A DNA stretch of 64,000 nucleotides. Source: Williamsia soli (GTDB taxonomy: Bacteria; Actinomycetota; Actinomycetes; Mycobacteriales; Mycobacteriaceae). The notes below the pieces were generated by a model. The model worked only from the letters and a program-made list of their open reading frames with translations. It was not told the origin of the DNA and did not search any database. Within the stretch, counting starts at the first letter, position 1. Each line of letters opens with the position of its first letter. The translations under genes were made by a program, and so were the position numbers. The DNA is taken from the NCBI RefSeq assembly GCF_017377795.1, contig NZ_JAFRDR010000010.1:62001-126000 (forward strand), in the 5' to 3' direction. This document shows positions 34,631 through 43,261 of this stretch, piece by piece.

Positions 34631-34655
34631 CGCTCCACGCCATAGGCGTGGAGCG
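34631..34655 (-). terminator. Hairpin terminator after the LLM oxidoreductase
   Basis: Perfect 11-bp arms CGCTCCACGCC (34631-34641) and GGCGTGGAGCG (34645-34655) with a 3-nt ATA loop, 9 bp beyond the LLM stop on the minus strand. No U-run. Confidence 0.75.
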
Positions 34656-34663
34656 CTATAGGG

Positions 34664-35683
34664 TCAGCGCCAGCCGAGCGCGGGCGCGACGTGCTTCAGA
34701 ATCGACTCGATCACGTGGGCGTTGTAGTCGACACCGAGCTGATTGGGGACGGTCAGCAGCAGTGTGTCGGCGGCAGCGATGGCCTCGTCTTCTCGGAGTT
34801 GCTCGATGAGCCGGTCAGGCTCGTCGGCGTAGCTCCGACCGAATCTGGCGATGCCACCGTCGATGACGCCGACCTGATCGGCGTCGTCACCGCCCCGTCC
34901 GAAGTAGGCGCGGTCGCGGTCGTCGGTGAGTGCGAAGATGCTGCGGCTCACGGACACTCGTGGTTCACGATCGTGCCCCGCTGCTGTCCAGGCGTCGCGG
35001 AACAGCGAGATCTGCTCGGCCTGCAGCTGATGGAACGGGATGCCGGTGTCTTCTGTCAGCAAAGTCGAACTCATCAGGTTCATGCCTTGCTGCGCGGTCC
35101 ACTCGGCGGTGGCGCGACTTCCTGCGCCCCACCAGATCCGATCGCGTAGGCCTGGGGCCTGCGGCTCGATGCCCAGTGCGCCCGGCGGATTCGGGAACAT
35201 CGGTGACGGGTTGGGCTGGGCGAACTTGGCGTTCTCGATGACCTTCAAGAAGACGGCCGTGTGTTCGCGGGCCATGTCGGCGTCCGTCGTCTCGTCACCC
35301 GGTACATAGCCGAAGTAGTGGTATCCGTTGATCACCTGTTCGGGTGATCCCCTGCTGATACCCAATTGCAGTCGGCCTTCGGAGATGAGGTCGGCGGACC
35401 CGGCGTCCTCAGCCATGTACATCGGGTTCTCGTAGCGCATGTCGATCACGCCGGTGCCGATCTCGATGCGGTGGGTCTTTGCGCCCACAGCCGCGAGGAG
35501 CGGGAAGGGTGAGGCGAGCTGCCGGGCGAAATGGTGTACACGGAAGTACGCACCGTCGGCGCCGAGTTCCTCGGCTGCGACTGCCAGGTCTATCGACTGC
35601 AGCAGGGTGTCGCCCGCCGACCGCGTCTGCGAGCCGGGCGAGTCCGACCAGTGTCCGAACGAAAGAAATCCGATGTTCTTCAT
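34664..35683 (-). CDS. LLM-class flavin-dependent oxidoreductase
   Basis: 339 residues. Luciferase-like monooxygenase fold: MKNIGFLSFGHW start, EELGADGAYFRVHHFARQ near residue 40, HRIEIGTGVIDMRYENP near residue 71 and GRLQLGISRGSPEQV near residue 103. Probably uses FMNH2 or F420H2; substrate unknown. Its ATG overlaps the stop of an AraC regulator by 4 bp, so it is translationally coupled to that regulator. Confidence 0.9.
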   Translation of the reverse strand: MKNIGFLSFGHWSDSPGSQTRSAGDTLLQSIDLAVAAEELGADGAYFRVHHFARQLASPFPLLAAVGAKTHRIEIGTGVIDMRYENPMYMAEDAGSADLISEGRLQLGISRGSPEQVINGYHYFGYVPGDETTDADMAREHTAVFLKVIENAKFAQPNPSPMFPNPPGALGIEPQAPGLRDRIWWGAGSRATAEWTAQQGMNLMSSTLLTEDTGIPFHQLQAEQISLFRDAWTAAGHDREPRVSVSRSIFALTDDRDRAYFGRGGDDADQVGVIDGGIARFGRSYADEPDRLIEQLREDEAIAAADTLLLTVPNQLGVDYNAHVIESILKHVAPALGWR

Positions 35684-36600
35684 GACACTGTAAATGAAAC
35701 CGCGGTCCGTTTAATTCCTGAACCTGCGTCGGCAGCGCCACGGCGCCAAGCGGAGGGTGTGACTCCGTGTGCGACGCGAAACCGGCGGGTGAAGTGAGTG
35801 GGATCCGAGAAGCCGTGGCGCCTCGCGACGGCGGCGACGGTGAGGTGGGGGTGGGTGCGCAGGGTCTTGCGGGCCCGAGCGAGCCGCTGTGCGGTGATGT
35901 AACCGGCCAACGAGCCGTTCGACTCCGGCCAGAGGTTGTAGAGCTGGCGGGTCGAGATGTTGTGTGCGGCGGCGATCGTGTCGGCCTTCAGGGTCAGGTC
36001 GTCGAGGTGCTCCTCGATGTGTCGTTCGATCGAGGTGACGATGCTCTGCATGGACGTGGCAGGACCTGCAGTTTCGGCGGCGCTCAGGAGCAGCGAGCGG
36101 ACGAGCGCGATGGTGGTGGAGTTGAGCTCGGGAAGGATCTCGGGTGCGCTGGCCGCGATCTCGCCGAGTTGTTGCACGTGACCGCGCACGAGCCGGTACA
36201 GCGGCAGCTCAGGATGCACGTGGTCGATGGCGCTGTCGATGGTCTCGATCGACAAGCGGAGGCGAGCGTGTCGGGTGTGCACCGCGACCACGGATCCGTC
36301 GCCGTGACCGCGGAAGTCGAAGGGACTGAACTGGTCTATGACCACCAGGGTGGGGCGGTCGGGAAGGCTGTTGATGGGCCGGTGGTCGCGCGTCAGGCTC
36401 CAGTCGCCAGGGGTGAGGACGGCAACTGTGATGAGCCGAGTCGAAGGGTCGGCCGTGAGCCGTCGCCGGGTCGTGGCCGCGACGCCCCGGTACCGGAACC
36501 GCATGAGTTCGGTGTCGCGTCCCATTCGCCAATGACCGACCGACGTCCTGGTCGAGTTCGGACGGGTCACAGCGACGGCTACATGGTCGGCGACAGTCAT
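35680..36600 (-). CDS. AraC-family transcriptional regulator (1)
   Basis: 306 residues from ATG 36600, chosen because AGGTGG precedes it. N-terminal AraC_binding_2/NimR-like sensor (GHWRMGRDTELMRFRYRG ... VVIDQFSPFDF), then a C-terminal double HTH (LKADTIAAAHNISTRQLYNL and VAAVARRHGFSDPTHFTRRF). Coupled to the LLM oxidoreductase, which it probably controls. Same architecture as the next gene. Confidence 0.88.
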   Translation of the reverse strand: MTVADHVAVAVTRPNSTRTSVGHWRMGRDTELMRFRYRGVAATTRRRLTADPSTRLITVAVLTPGDWSLTRDHRPINSLPDRPTLVVIDQFSPFDFRGHGDGSVVAVHTRHARLRLSIETIDSAIDHVHPELPLYRLVRGHVQQLGEIAASAPEILPELNSTTIALVRSLLLSAAETAGPATSMQSIVTSIERHIEEHLDDLTLKADTIAAAHNISTRQLYNLWPESNGSLAGYITAQRLARARKTLRTHPHLTVAAVARRHGFSDPTHFTRRFRVAHGVTPSAWRRGAADAGSGIKRTAVSFTVS

Positions 36601-36631
36601 GTCGGAACCACCTGTGCTCTCTCGGGTGTGA

Positions 36632-37603
36632 TCATTGCTCGTCGGCCTCGACCGTGCGTTCATCGCTGAGTTCTCGCCACGCGCCGGGGGATAGCCCGTA
36701 CATCATGCGGAACCGGCGGATGAAGTGCGACGTGTTGGTGAATCCCCAGCGCCGGGCGATGGTCGTCACGGACACCCCTCGCAGGGCCGCCCGGGACAGG
36801 TCCTCCCGGGCATGGGTCAGCCGCTCGCTGATCATCCACTGCTCGAGACTGAACCCGGCTGCCGCACAGAGCTTGAAAAGGTGTCGCTGGGAGATGTCGT
36901 GGGCAGCGGCGATGGACTCGATGGACAGGTTGGGGTCGCCCAAGTGCTGCTTCACGTAGGAGCGGATCCGGGGCAGCAACATTTCGGCAAGAGTGCTGCG
37001 GGCGTAGTCGAGACCGTATGCGGAGGCGATCAGCGCACGGGTGAGTTCAATGCTGGCCTCGCCGAGGGCGTCGGCACCGACGTCGGCCGACAGGGCGTCG
37101 GCGTTGTCTGTGAGTTCGGCGATGTGATGGACGGCCATGGAATACAGCGGACTCGCGGGGAGCCGGTCGGCGGCAGTTTCGATCACCTCGCGGGGCAATC
37201 CGAGAGCGTCGACCGGAACGTGGAGGCAGCGTGCTGCGCCGCCACCCTCCAGCACGTAGTCGTAGGGCGAATTGAGGTCCATCACCATCAGCTCATCGGC
37301 CGGCACTGTCCGTTGGACCCCGAATTGCTCCCGTTTACCCGTGCACTTCTCGTGGACGGCGATCGCGAACATCTCGGCCGGAGCGGTGGCGATCTGTTTG
37401 GCCGTTCGGACCAGTCGAAATCCATTCATCTCGGCACGAAAGATGTTCGCGTTGCCGTAGGGCCAGACATCCATTCGGGCCCGGACGTCCGAGGGGTTCT
37501 CCAGTTCGACGGTGCACGGCACCGATTGCTCGTGCATCGCGGCGCAGGTGGCCTCGACGCGCTGGGCAGGTCCGAGGTCGGAGGTGCTGAAGACTAGCGC
37601 CAT
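36632..37603 (-). CDS. AraC-family transcriptional regulator (2)
   Basis: 323 residues. Sensor domain with PYGNANIFRAEMNGFRLVRT and VMDLNSPYDYVLEGG, then HTHs LSIESIAAAHDISQRHLFKL and VTTIARRWGFTNTSHFIRRF. Paralogue of the AraC gene downstream (31-bp gap to the start chosen there). AGGA lies 7 nt before the ATG. Possibly in one transcript with AraC (1) and the LLM enzyme. Confidence 0.88.
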   Translation of the reverse strand: MALVFSTSDLGPAQRVEATCAAMHEQSVPCTVELENPSDVRARMDVWPYGNANIFRAEMNGFRLVRTAKQIATAPAEMFAIAVHEKCTGKREQFGVQRTVPADELMVMDLNSPYDYVLEGGGAARCLHVPVDALGLPREVIETAADRLPASPLYSMAVHHIAELTDNADALSADVGADALGEASIELTRALIASAYGLDYARSTLAEMLLPRIRSYVKQHLGDPNLSIESIAAAHDISQRHLFKLCAAAGFSLEQWMISERLTHAREDLSRAALRGVSVTTIARRWGFTNTSHFIRRFRMMYGLSPGAWRELSDERTVEADEQ

Positions 37604-37738
37604 GGTGATGTCCTGGCGCTGGTGCCTGCCCCCGATTGCACGGCGGCGGACAGGTTCATATGTGAGCGTGCGAACGTCGCCACCTGCGTCATCAGGGTGT
37701 CGGGTCGCACATCCTCATGATCCCACGAACGACTGTCG

Positions 37739-37754
37739 GTCGTCGGCCGACGAC
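37739..37754. repeat. 16-bp perfect palindrome
   Basis: GTCGTCGG followed by CCGACGAC, self-complementary, extendable with an outer CTGTC/GACAG pair if one base bulges. It lies in the 177-bp gap between the DJ-1 gene stop and the AraC (2) start. Could be a terminator of the former or operator of the latter. Confidence 0.5.
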
Positions 37755-37780
37755 AGAAAATACCCCGGTACTGTCATCTC

Positions 37781-38476
37781 TCAGGCGAGGGCGGAGAGGA
37801 TCTTCTCGGCGAGCGGGGCCGACGACGCCGGGTTTTGGCCCGTGAAGAGAGTGCGGTCGACGACGACCTTCGGCTCCCACGGCTCGCCCTCCTGGTAGTC
37901 GACGCCGAGTTCCACCAATCGGTCTTGCAGCAGCCATTTCGCCTTGTCGGCGAGGCCGGCCTGAGCTTCCTCGGCGTTGGAGAACCCGGTGACCTGGTAC
38001 CCGGCGAAGGTGGCGGATCCATCGGTCCGCGTCGCAGCCAGGAGCGCGGCGGGTGCGTGGCACACCACCCCCAGGGGCTTTCCTGAATCGATGATGTCGT
38101 TCAGCAACGCGCCCGAGGTCGCGTCGACCGCCAGATCCTCCATGGGACCGTGGCCGCCGGGGTAGAACACCGCGATGTAGTCGTCGAGGCTCACCGAGTC
38201 CAGTGGAACTACTTGCTGCAAAGCGGGATTCGACCGAACCTTGTCCGCGATCGCGTCCGCGTTCTCCTGGCCGCCGTTCATATCGGGGCTCAAGCTGCCC
38301 TCATCCACCACCGGGACCACACCACCTGGCGTGGCGACCACCACCTCGTGGCCTGCCTGTGTGAACGCCTCGTAGGGCGCCACGAACTCTTCGGCCCAGA
38401 AGCCTGTCGGATGCTGCGAGCCGTCGGCCAGTGTCCAGTGTCGTGCCCCGGTCACCACAAACAAGATTTTCGCCAT
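37781..38476 (-). CDS. DJ-1/PfpI-family glutamine-amidotransferase-like protein
   Basis: 231 residues from ATG 38476 (AAGGAG 6 nt upstream). Begins MAKILFVVTGARHWTLADGS, typical of the Hsp31/HchA-like branch. The nucleophile elbow is GVVCHAPAALLA (Cys near residue 130). GGHGPMEDLAVD is the conserved upstream loop. Family members are glyoxalase III, chaperone or deglycase-like proteins; which applies here is open. Encoded upstream of AraC (2). Confidence 0.88.
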   Translation of the reverse strand: MAKILFVVTGARHWTLADGSQHPTGFWAEEFVAPYEAFTQAGHEVVVATPGGVVPVVDEGSLSPDMNGGQENADAIADKVRSNPALQQVVPLDSVSLDDYIAVFYPGGHGPMEDLAVDATSGALLNDIIDSGKPLGVVCHAPAALLAATRTDGSATFAGYQVTGFSNAEEAQAGLADKAKWLLQDRLVELGVDYQEGEPWEPKVVVDRTLFTGQNPASSAPLAEKILSALA

Positions 38477-38657
38477 CAGGAACTCCTTCGGTTTCACGCG
38501 TGCGCGAACACAGCGGTCCTCCGCACCTGGAAAGACGATGACGGGTACCCGATGGCGCCATCGGCAAACCCGGACCGGATGCGACGAGGCCGCGGCGCGG
38601 GCGCGGACAATTGCCGACGTGCTTGTCGTGCTCGACTGCGCAGGGCAGGATCACCGT

Positions 38658-40997
38658 ATGACAGACAGTGCCGAGGCCTCAGTGGACGCGACGTCGTCAC
38701 ACAATCCCGACCACGCGTCGGCGATGCGAGAGGTCGAACAGCGCGTGCTCTGGACTGCGACATCGATCATCCATCACGCCAACAGGATTCGCCCGAATCA
38801 GAGCGGGATGAAGGTGGGCGGGCACCAGGCGTCGTGCGCGTCGATCACCTCGATCATGACCGCATTGTGGTTCGAACATCTGCGGCCGGGGGACCGGGTA
38901 TCGGTCAAACCGCACGCCTCTCCGGTCCTGCACGCGATCAATTACCTGCTGGGTGAACTCGACGAGAAGTACTTGACGACCCTGCGAGAGTTCGGGGGGC
39001 TGCAGAGCTATCCCAGTCGCGTCAAAGATCCGGATCCGGTGGACTATTCGACCGGATCTGTCGGAATCGGTGCCACCGCACCTATCTGGGGCGCGATGGC
39101 GCGTCGATACATCGAGACGACATTCGGTGGTGCGGGCACGGGCCGGCAGTATTCGCTCGTGGGTGACGCGGAACTCGACGAAGGTGCCGTCTGGGAGGCG
39201 ATCGGTGATCCGTCGGTGGCGGAGATGGGCGAGATCGTCTGGATCGTCGACATGAACCGGCAGTCGCTGGACCGGGTGGTCCCGAACATTGCCGCCGGTC
39301 GCCTGGAGAAGATGTTCTCCGCGGCCGGCTGGCAAGTGATCACCGTGCAATTCGGCTCACTCCTGGAGTCGCTGTTCGCGCGGCCCGGTGGCGATGCCCT
39401 CAGAACCCGCATCGTGAAGATGTCGAATCCCGAGTACCAGCGGCTGTTGCGCTGTGACGCCGACGAGGTGCGTTCCCGGCTGCCGGGGGATGGTCCAGGC
39501 GCGGAAGCAGTCGCGTCCGTCATAGCCGATCTCGACGACTCCACAATGCTCAGTGCGATCCGGAACCTCGGTGGTCATGATCTCGATGCGCTGGGCGAGG
39601 CGTTCACGCAGATCGACGACACCAGGCCGACGATTGTCATCGCGTACACGATCAAAGGCCACGCCCTGCCCACCGAGGGCCACCCCCAAAACCATTCGTC
39701 ACTGCTGACCGTCGAGCAATTCGCCGATTTCGCGAGACAACTGGGGATGGATCCGGACAAGCCGTGGCAGCGATTCGAATCGACAGGCAGTGCCGGTCGG
39801 CTCTGCCTGCACACCGCGGAGGCATTGCGCCGCGACCCTATCCCGGAGTCGGCACCTCCGACGGTACCCACCGACTTCGGCCGCACCCCGTCGGGAACAT
39901 CGACAACCCAGGCCGCGCTCGGTCGGGCACTGCTCGATCTCACCCGCGAGTCACCGGACGTCGCCGAGCGGGTGGTGACAGTCAGTCCGGACGTCAGTTC
40001 CACCACCAATCTCGCCGGCTGGTTGAACAAGGTGGGTGTCTGGTCCACCAGTGAGCGACGGGACTGGTTCGCCGACGACGCGCAGACGATGATGCACTGG
40101 ACCGAGAACCCGACCGGTCAGCACATGGAGCTCGGCATCGCCGAGACCAACCTGGTCGGGTTGATCGGCGAACTCGGCGCGACGTGGAGCCGATGGGGGC
40201 AGCCGCTGTTCCCCATCGGAGTCCTGTACGACCCGTTCGTGGGCCGTGCGCTGGAACCGTGGTCCTACGGCATCTACGCCGGCGGCCAGTCGATTCTCGT
40301 CGGCACACCCTCGGGTGTGACGCTCGCCGCCGAAGGTGGTGCTCATCAGTCGATCACCACGCCCTCGATCGGCCTGGAGCAACCCGATTGCGTCAGCTAC
40401 GAGCCGGCGTTCGCGCTCGAACTGGAGTGGGTTCTCCTGTCGTGCATCGCACGGTTGGGCCGGCCGGGTGGCTTGTCGTCGTATCTGCGGCTGTCGACCC
40501 GCCCCGTGAGTCAGTCGCTCGCCGAGGTGCCGGTCGATCCGGCTGCTCGTGAGCGTCGGCGACGGCAGGTGGTCGCAGGGGCCTACACCCTGCGGCACGT
40601 GCGACAGCCCGCGGTGACGCTGGTCGGGATGGGGGCGGTGATCACCGAAACCCTTGCGGCAGCAGACCGCCTCGAGGAACAGGGAGTGTCCGCAGAGGTG
40701 ATCTGCGTGACGAGCCCAGGGTTGCTGTTCGAGGCACTGCAGGCCCGTCGCGGTCACGGTGACGCACCGACCTGGATTCTCGACCAGATCTTCGCGACGC
40801 ACCGCGCGGCACCGATGGTGACCGTGCTGGACGGGCATCCACACACTCTCGCGTTTCTCCCCACCGTCAACGGTGTGCCGGGAGTTGCCCTAGGGGTCAG
40901 TCGTTTTGGCCAGACCGGGTCGCTCGAAGACGTCTACGCCTATCACGGGATCGACGCAGACGGCATCGTCGCGGCTGCCCTCGATGTGGTCGACTGA
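38658..40997 (+). CDS. TPP-dependent transketolase / pyruvate dehydrogenase E1-like enzyme
   Basis: 779 residues from ATG 38658. The TPP-binding motif is GDAELDEGAVWEAI ending in VDMNRQSLDRV. The C-terminal half holds the pyrimidine-binding and transketolase-C domains (HMELGIAETNLVGLIGELG, GGAHQSITTPSIGLEQPD). Layout follows homodimeric E1 (AceE) but the protein is shorter than the roughly 890-930 residues usual there. No E2 or E3 gene is close, so a stand-alone 2-oxoacid decarboxylase/transketolase reaction is as likely as a dehydrogenase complex. Its last 108 bp overlap the convergent EamA gene. Confidence 0.85.
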   Translation: MTDSAEASVDATSSHNPDHASAMREVEQRVLWTATSIIHHANRIRPNQSGMKVGGHQASCASITSIMTALWFEHLRPGDRVSVKPHASPVLHAINYLLGELDEKYLTTLREFGGLQSYPSRVKDPDPVDYSTGSVGIGATAPIWGAMARRYIETTFGGAGTGRQYSLVGDAELDEGAVWEAIGDPSVAEMGEIVWIVDMNRQSLDRVVPNIAAGRLEKMFSAAGWQVITVQFGSLLESLFARPGGDALRTRIVKMSNPEYQRLLRCDADEVRSRLPGDGPGAEAVASVIADLDDSTMLSAIRNLGGHDLDALGEAFTQIDDTRPTIVIAYTIKGHALPTEGHPQNHSSLLTVEQFADFARQLGMDPDKPWQRFESTGSAGRLCLHTAEALRRDPIPESAPPTVPTDFGRTPSGTSTTQAALGRALLDLTRESPDVAERVVTVSPDVSSTTNLAGWLNKVGVWSTSERRDWFADDAQTMMHWTENPTGQHMELGIAETNLVGLIGELGATWSRWGQPLFPIGVLYDPFVGRALEPWSYGIYAGGQSILVGTPSGVTLAAEGGAHQSITTPSIGLEQPDCVSYEPAFALELEWVLLSCIARLGRPGGLSSYLRLSTRPVSQSLAEVPVDPAARERRRRQVVAGAYTLRHVRQPAVTLVGMGAVITETLAAADRLEEQGVSAEVICVTSPGLLFEALQARRGHGDAPTWILDQIFATHRAAPMVTVLDGHPHTLAFLPTVNGVPGVALGVSRFGQTGSLEDVYAYHGIDADGIVAAALDVVD

Positions 40998-41975
40998 GAG
41001 GTCCTGCGGTGACGACTCGTCGGACCCTGCGCGAGGTCTGCCGCCGAGGTTGACTGCGACGAGCCCTGCGAGCAACACTGCGGCGCCGACGAGTTGCGCC
41101 GCGGCCATCGTCTGACCCAGCAGCCACCAGGACGCCACTGCGGACGCGACCACTTCGATCAATGCGACAAACGACGCCGGGGTCGCGCCGAGCAGACGAA
41201 CCGCCGTGACGCCGGTGACGTACGCGAGGCTCGTCGAGATCCCAGCGATGGCCAGCGTCACGAGCCACCAGGGCACCGTGGTGTCGGCGAGCACAGGGGA
41301 GTCGGTGCTCATCGACATCGGTAGCAGGCCGACCGCCCCCGCGACTGCGATCATGATGGTGCCGAGCAGCAAACCGCCGGCGGCGAGTGCGAGGGGATCA
41401 ACACTCCCGCCGGTTCGGGAGAAGTCTTCGGTGGCGAGGATGAAATAGCTCGCCAATCCCACACCGGCCACAATGGCCCAGACCAAACCGACCGGATCGA
41501 TGTCGCCGATCCCGCTGCCTCCGAGAATCACCACCACCAGACCGGTGAGTGCGATGACGCAACCGAATATGGTCAGGATCGTGGGCTTACGGCCGCGGAT
41601 CAGCCAGTCGTAGGCCACGACGAGAATGAGTCCCGAGTACTCGATCAGCAGTGCGACGGGTACGTCGAGGTACCGGACGGCGTTGAAGAAGCTCAATTGC
41701 ACCACCGCGACTCCGAGTACGCCGTACGCGATCACGAGGAGCGGAGACTTGGCGAGTTCCCGAAAGAGTCTGCGACGCAGAAGAATGAGGGGGATGACGA
41801 GCAGTAGAGAGCCCAGGCCGAGCCGGACCGCGGTGACTGCGGCGGACGACCACCCGCTGTCGATGAGACCTTTCGCGAGCGGGCCCGACGTGCCGAAACA
41901 GACCGCCGAGGTCACCGCGACCAGCACGCCGTACGCGGGCTTGCGGGCAGAACCCGATAGGGATGGATTGCTCAC
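40890..41975 (-). CDS. EamA/DMT-family transporter
   Basis: 361 residues, 10 predicted helices in two EamA repeats (VLVAVTSAVCFGTSGPLAKG near residue 17; VWAIVAGVGLASYFILATED near residue 160). Predicted metabolite exporter. GTG start at 41975 with GAGGAG upstream. The C-terminal ~65 residues are hydrophilic, and the last 36 are encoded antisense to the end of the transketolase-like gene. Divergent from the CGNR gene. Confidence 0.88.
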   Translation of the reverse strand: MSNPSLSGSARKPAYGVLVAVTSAVCFGTSGPLAKGLIDSGWSSAAVTAVRLGLGSLLLVIPLILLRRRLFRELAKSPLLVIAYGVLGVAVVQLSFFNAVRYLDVPVALLIEYSGLILVVAYDWLIRGRKPTILTIFGCVIALTGLVVVILGGSGIGDIDPVGLVWAIVAGVGLASYFILATEDFSRTGGSVDPLALAAGGLLLGTIMIAVAGAVGLLPMSMSTDSPVLADTTVPWWLVTLAIAGISTSLAYVTGVTAVRLLGATPASFVALIEVVASAVASWWLLGQTMAAAQLVGAAVLLAGLVAVNLGGRPRAGSDESSPQDLSVDHIEGSRDDAVCVDPVIGVDVFERPGLAKTTDP

Positions 41976-42026
41976 CGGGGTCTCCTCGGGATGGTCGCCT
42001 GCAAGTCAGTACCGTTATCGCTTACA

Positions 42027-42059
42027 CTCCTTACAGTGAAGCCGATCAGACGTAAGGAG
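42027..42059 (+). promoter_or_regulatory. Inverted repeat that includes the ribosome-binding site of the CGNR gene
   Basis: CTCCTTAC (42027-42034) and GTAAGGAG (42052-42059) are exact complements, 17 nt apart. The right arm contains the AAGGAG Shine-Dalgarno, 4 nt before the ATG at 42064. It may be an operator for the CGNR protein or an RNA hairpin hiding the ribosome site. It lies in the 88-bp divergent gap with the EamA gene. Confidence 0.6.
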
Positions 42060-42063
42060 TCAA

Positions 42064-42606
42064 ATGCTTTTTGCTCATGACACCGATCTGGCGCTGATCG
42101 CGACAGCCGCGCTGATCAACACCGGTCGCGACGAGGTCGACACCATGACCACCGCATCGCAATTGAGCGAATACCTTGACGAGCAGGGCTATTCGGGTCG
42201 CCGTGACGGAGACGAGGCCGAGCTCGCGGCCGTGCGGAAGTTGCGGGAGCGGCTCGACACCCTGTGGTCGATGGACGTCGACGACGTGGCGCAGGAGGTC
42301 AACGACATCCTTCGGGAAGCCGACGCGCGTCCCTACCTGAGTCGGCATGACCACTGGGACTGGCACATTCACGTGACCGACGCCGAGGCCCCGCTTGCCG
42401 ACCGGATGGCCGCCGAGAACGCCATGGCCCTCATCGACCTGATCCGGACGGGCCAACTCGGACGGCTCAAGACCTGTGCCGGTGATGGCTGCCGATCAGT
42501 GTTCGTCGACTTCTCGCGTAACCGGTCGAGACGGTTTTGCAGTGATGGTGGTTGCGGCAACCGGGCACACGTGGCGGCGTATCGCCGTCGCCGGGCAGGA
42601 GCCTGA
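42064..42606 (+). CDS. CGNR zinc-finger regulator (ABATE domain)
   Basis: 180 residues. N-terminal stress-induced ABATE-type domain (DTDLALIATAALINTGRDEVDTM start) followed by a C-terminal zinc finger with cysteines in LKTCAGDGCRSVFVDFSRN and RRFCSDGGCGNRAHVAAYRR, the CGNR motif read here as CGNRAH. Predicted DNA-binding regulator. Divergent from the EamA transporter, which it probably controls. Confidence 0.9.
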   Translation: MLFAHDTDLALIATAALINTGRDEVDTMTTASQLSEYLDEQGYSGRRDGDEAELAAVRKLRERLDTLWSMDVDDVAQEVNDILREADARPYLSRHDHWDWHIHVTDAEAPLADRMAAENAMALIDLIRTGQLGRLKTCAGDGCRSVFVDFSRNRSRRFCSDGGCGNRAHVAAYRRRRAGA

Positions 42607-42644
42607 CCGACCCCGCCGACCGTGCCTGATCCTGCAGCGAAATC

Positions 42645-42714
42645 TGCTCCACTTTCAGCAATCCGCTCCAGTTCCAGAGCCCTGGAACCGGAGCATCCTT
42701 CTGGAAGTGGAGCA
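42645..42714. repeat. Nested double-stem hairpin
   Basis: The outer arms 42645-42658 and 42701-42714 match at 13 of 14 positions. The inner arms GCTCCAGTTCCAG (42665-42677) and CTGGAACCGGAGC (42682-42694) match at 12 of 13. All four arms share a GCTCCAnTT core. It follows the CGNR gene by about 40 bp. Could be a terminator, an attenuator or a small mobile-repeat relic. Confidence 0.6.
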
Positions 42715-42826
42715 TCTGTTCGAGCCTCGACGAAGCGATCTACCACATCGAACATCTGCGGCTGGGCTGCACGCGGGGCCGACAACGCCTGATCGCCCAC
42801 CGGGTTCGTACGGTATGTTCGGACCC

Positions 42827-43141
42827 ATGAACGACGGGGCGAGCGCGCTGAGCAGGTGGATGCTCGCCTTCGTCATCGGCACGTTCTTTGCCATGGTCGC
42901 CCCGATCGCGCTGGACGGTCAAGCAGGTCTCGTTGCGGTCGGCGCCTCGGTTGCCCTCCTGCTGGTGTCGGCCATCGCACTACATCGCATGCGCGATGTT
43001 CTCGTCCTCATGGTCGTGGGACACACCGGCCCGGCGAGTGATGAGCGGTGCCTGCGAGGCTCATTCCGCAGGCAGACAAACCCCGACACCGATGGTCGTC
43101 CACGACCTCGAGCACCCGGAAGTTGCCTGCGACCAGCCTAG
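42827..43141 (+). CDS. Small membrane protein (DUF6412-like)
   Basis: 104 residues from ATG 42827 (ATG 42815 is an alternative; neither has a strong ribosome site). Two membrane helices (MLAFVIGTFFAMVAPIAL; LVAVGASVALLLVSAIALH), then a polar tail ending TDGRPRPRAPG, the C-terminal motif I associate with DUF6412 proteins. In actinobacteria these often precede a second YidC, as here (120 bp downstream). Function unknown. Confidence 0.6.
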   Translation: MNDGASALSRWMLAFVIGTFFAMVAPIALDGQAGLVAVGASVALLLVSAIALHRMRDVLVLMVVGHTGPASDERCLRGSFRRQTNPDTDGRPRPRAPGSCLRPA

Positions 43142-43261
43142 TTTCACGCGCGGGCTGGTCGACGCGAGATCTTTCTCCCTCGTAGGCCATCGCCGCGTCG
43201 TCGCAGTGCATCCGTGCTCACTCCGGAGCGCAGCACACGCGCCTCATAGTGAGGTTCTTCC

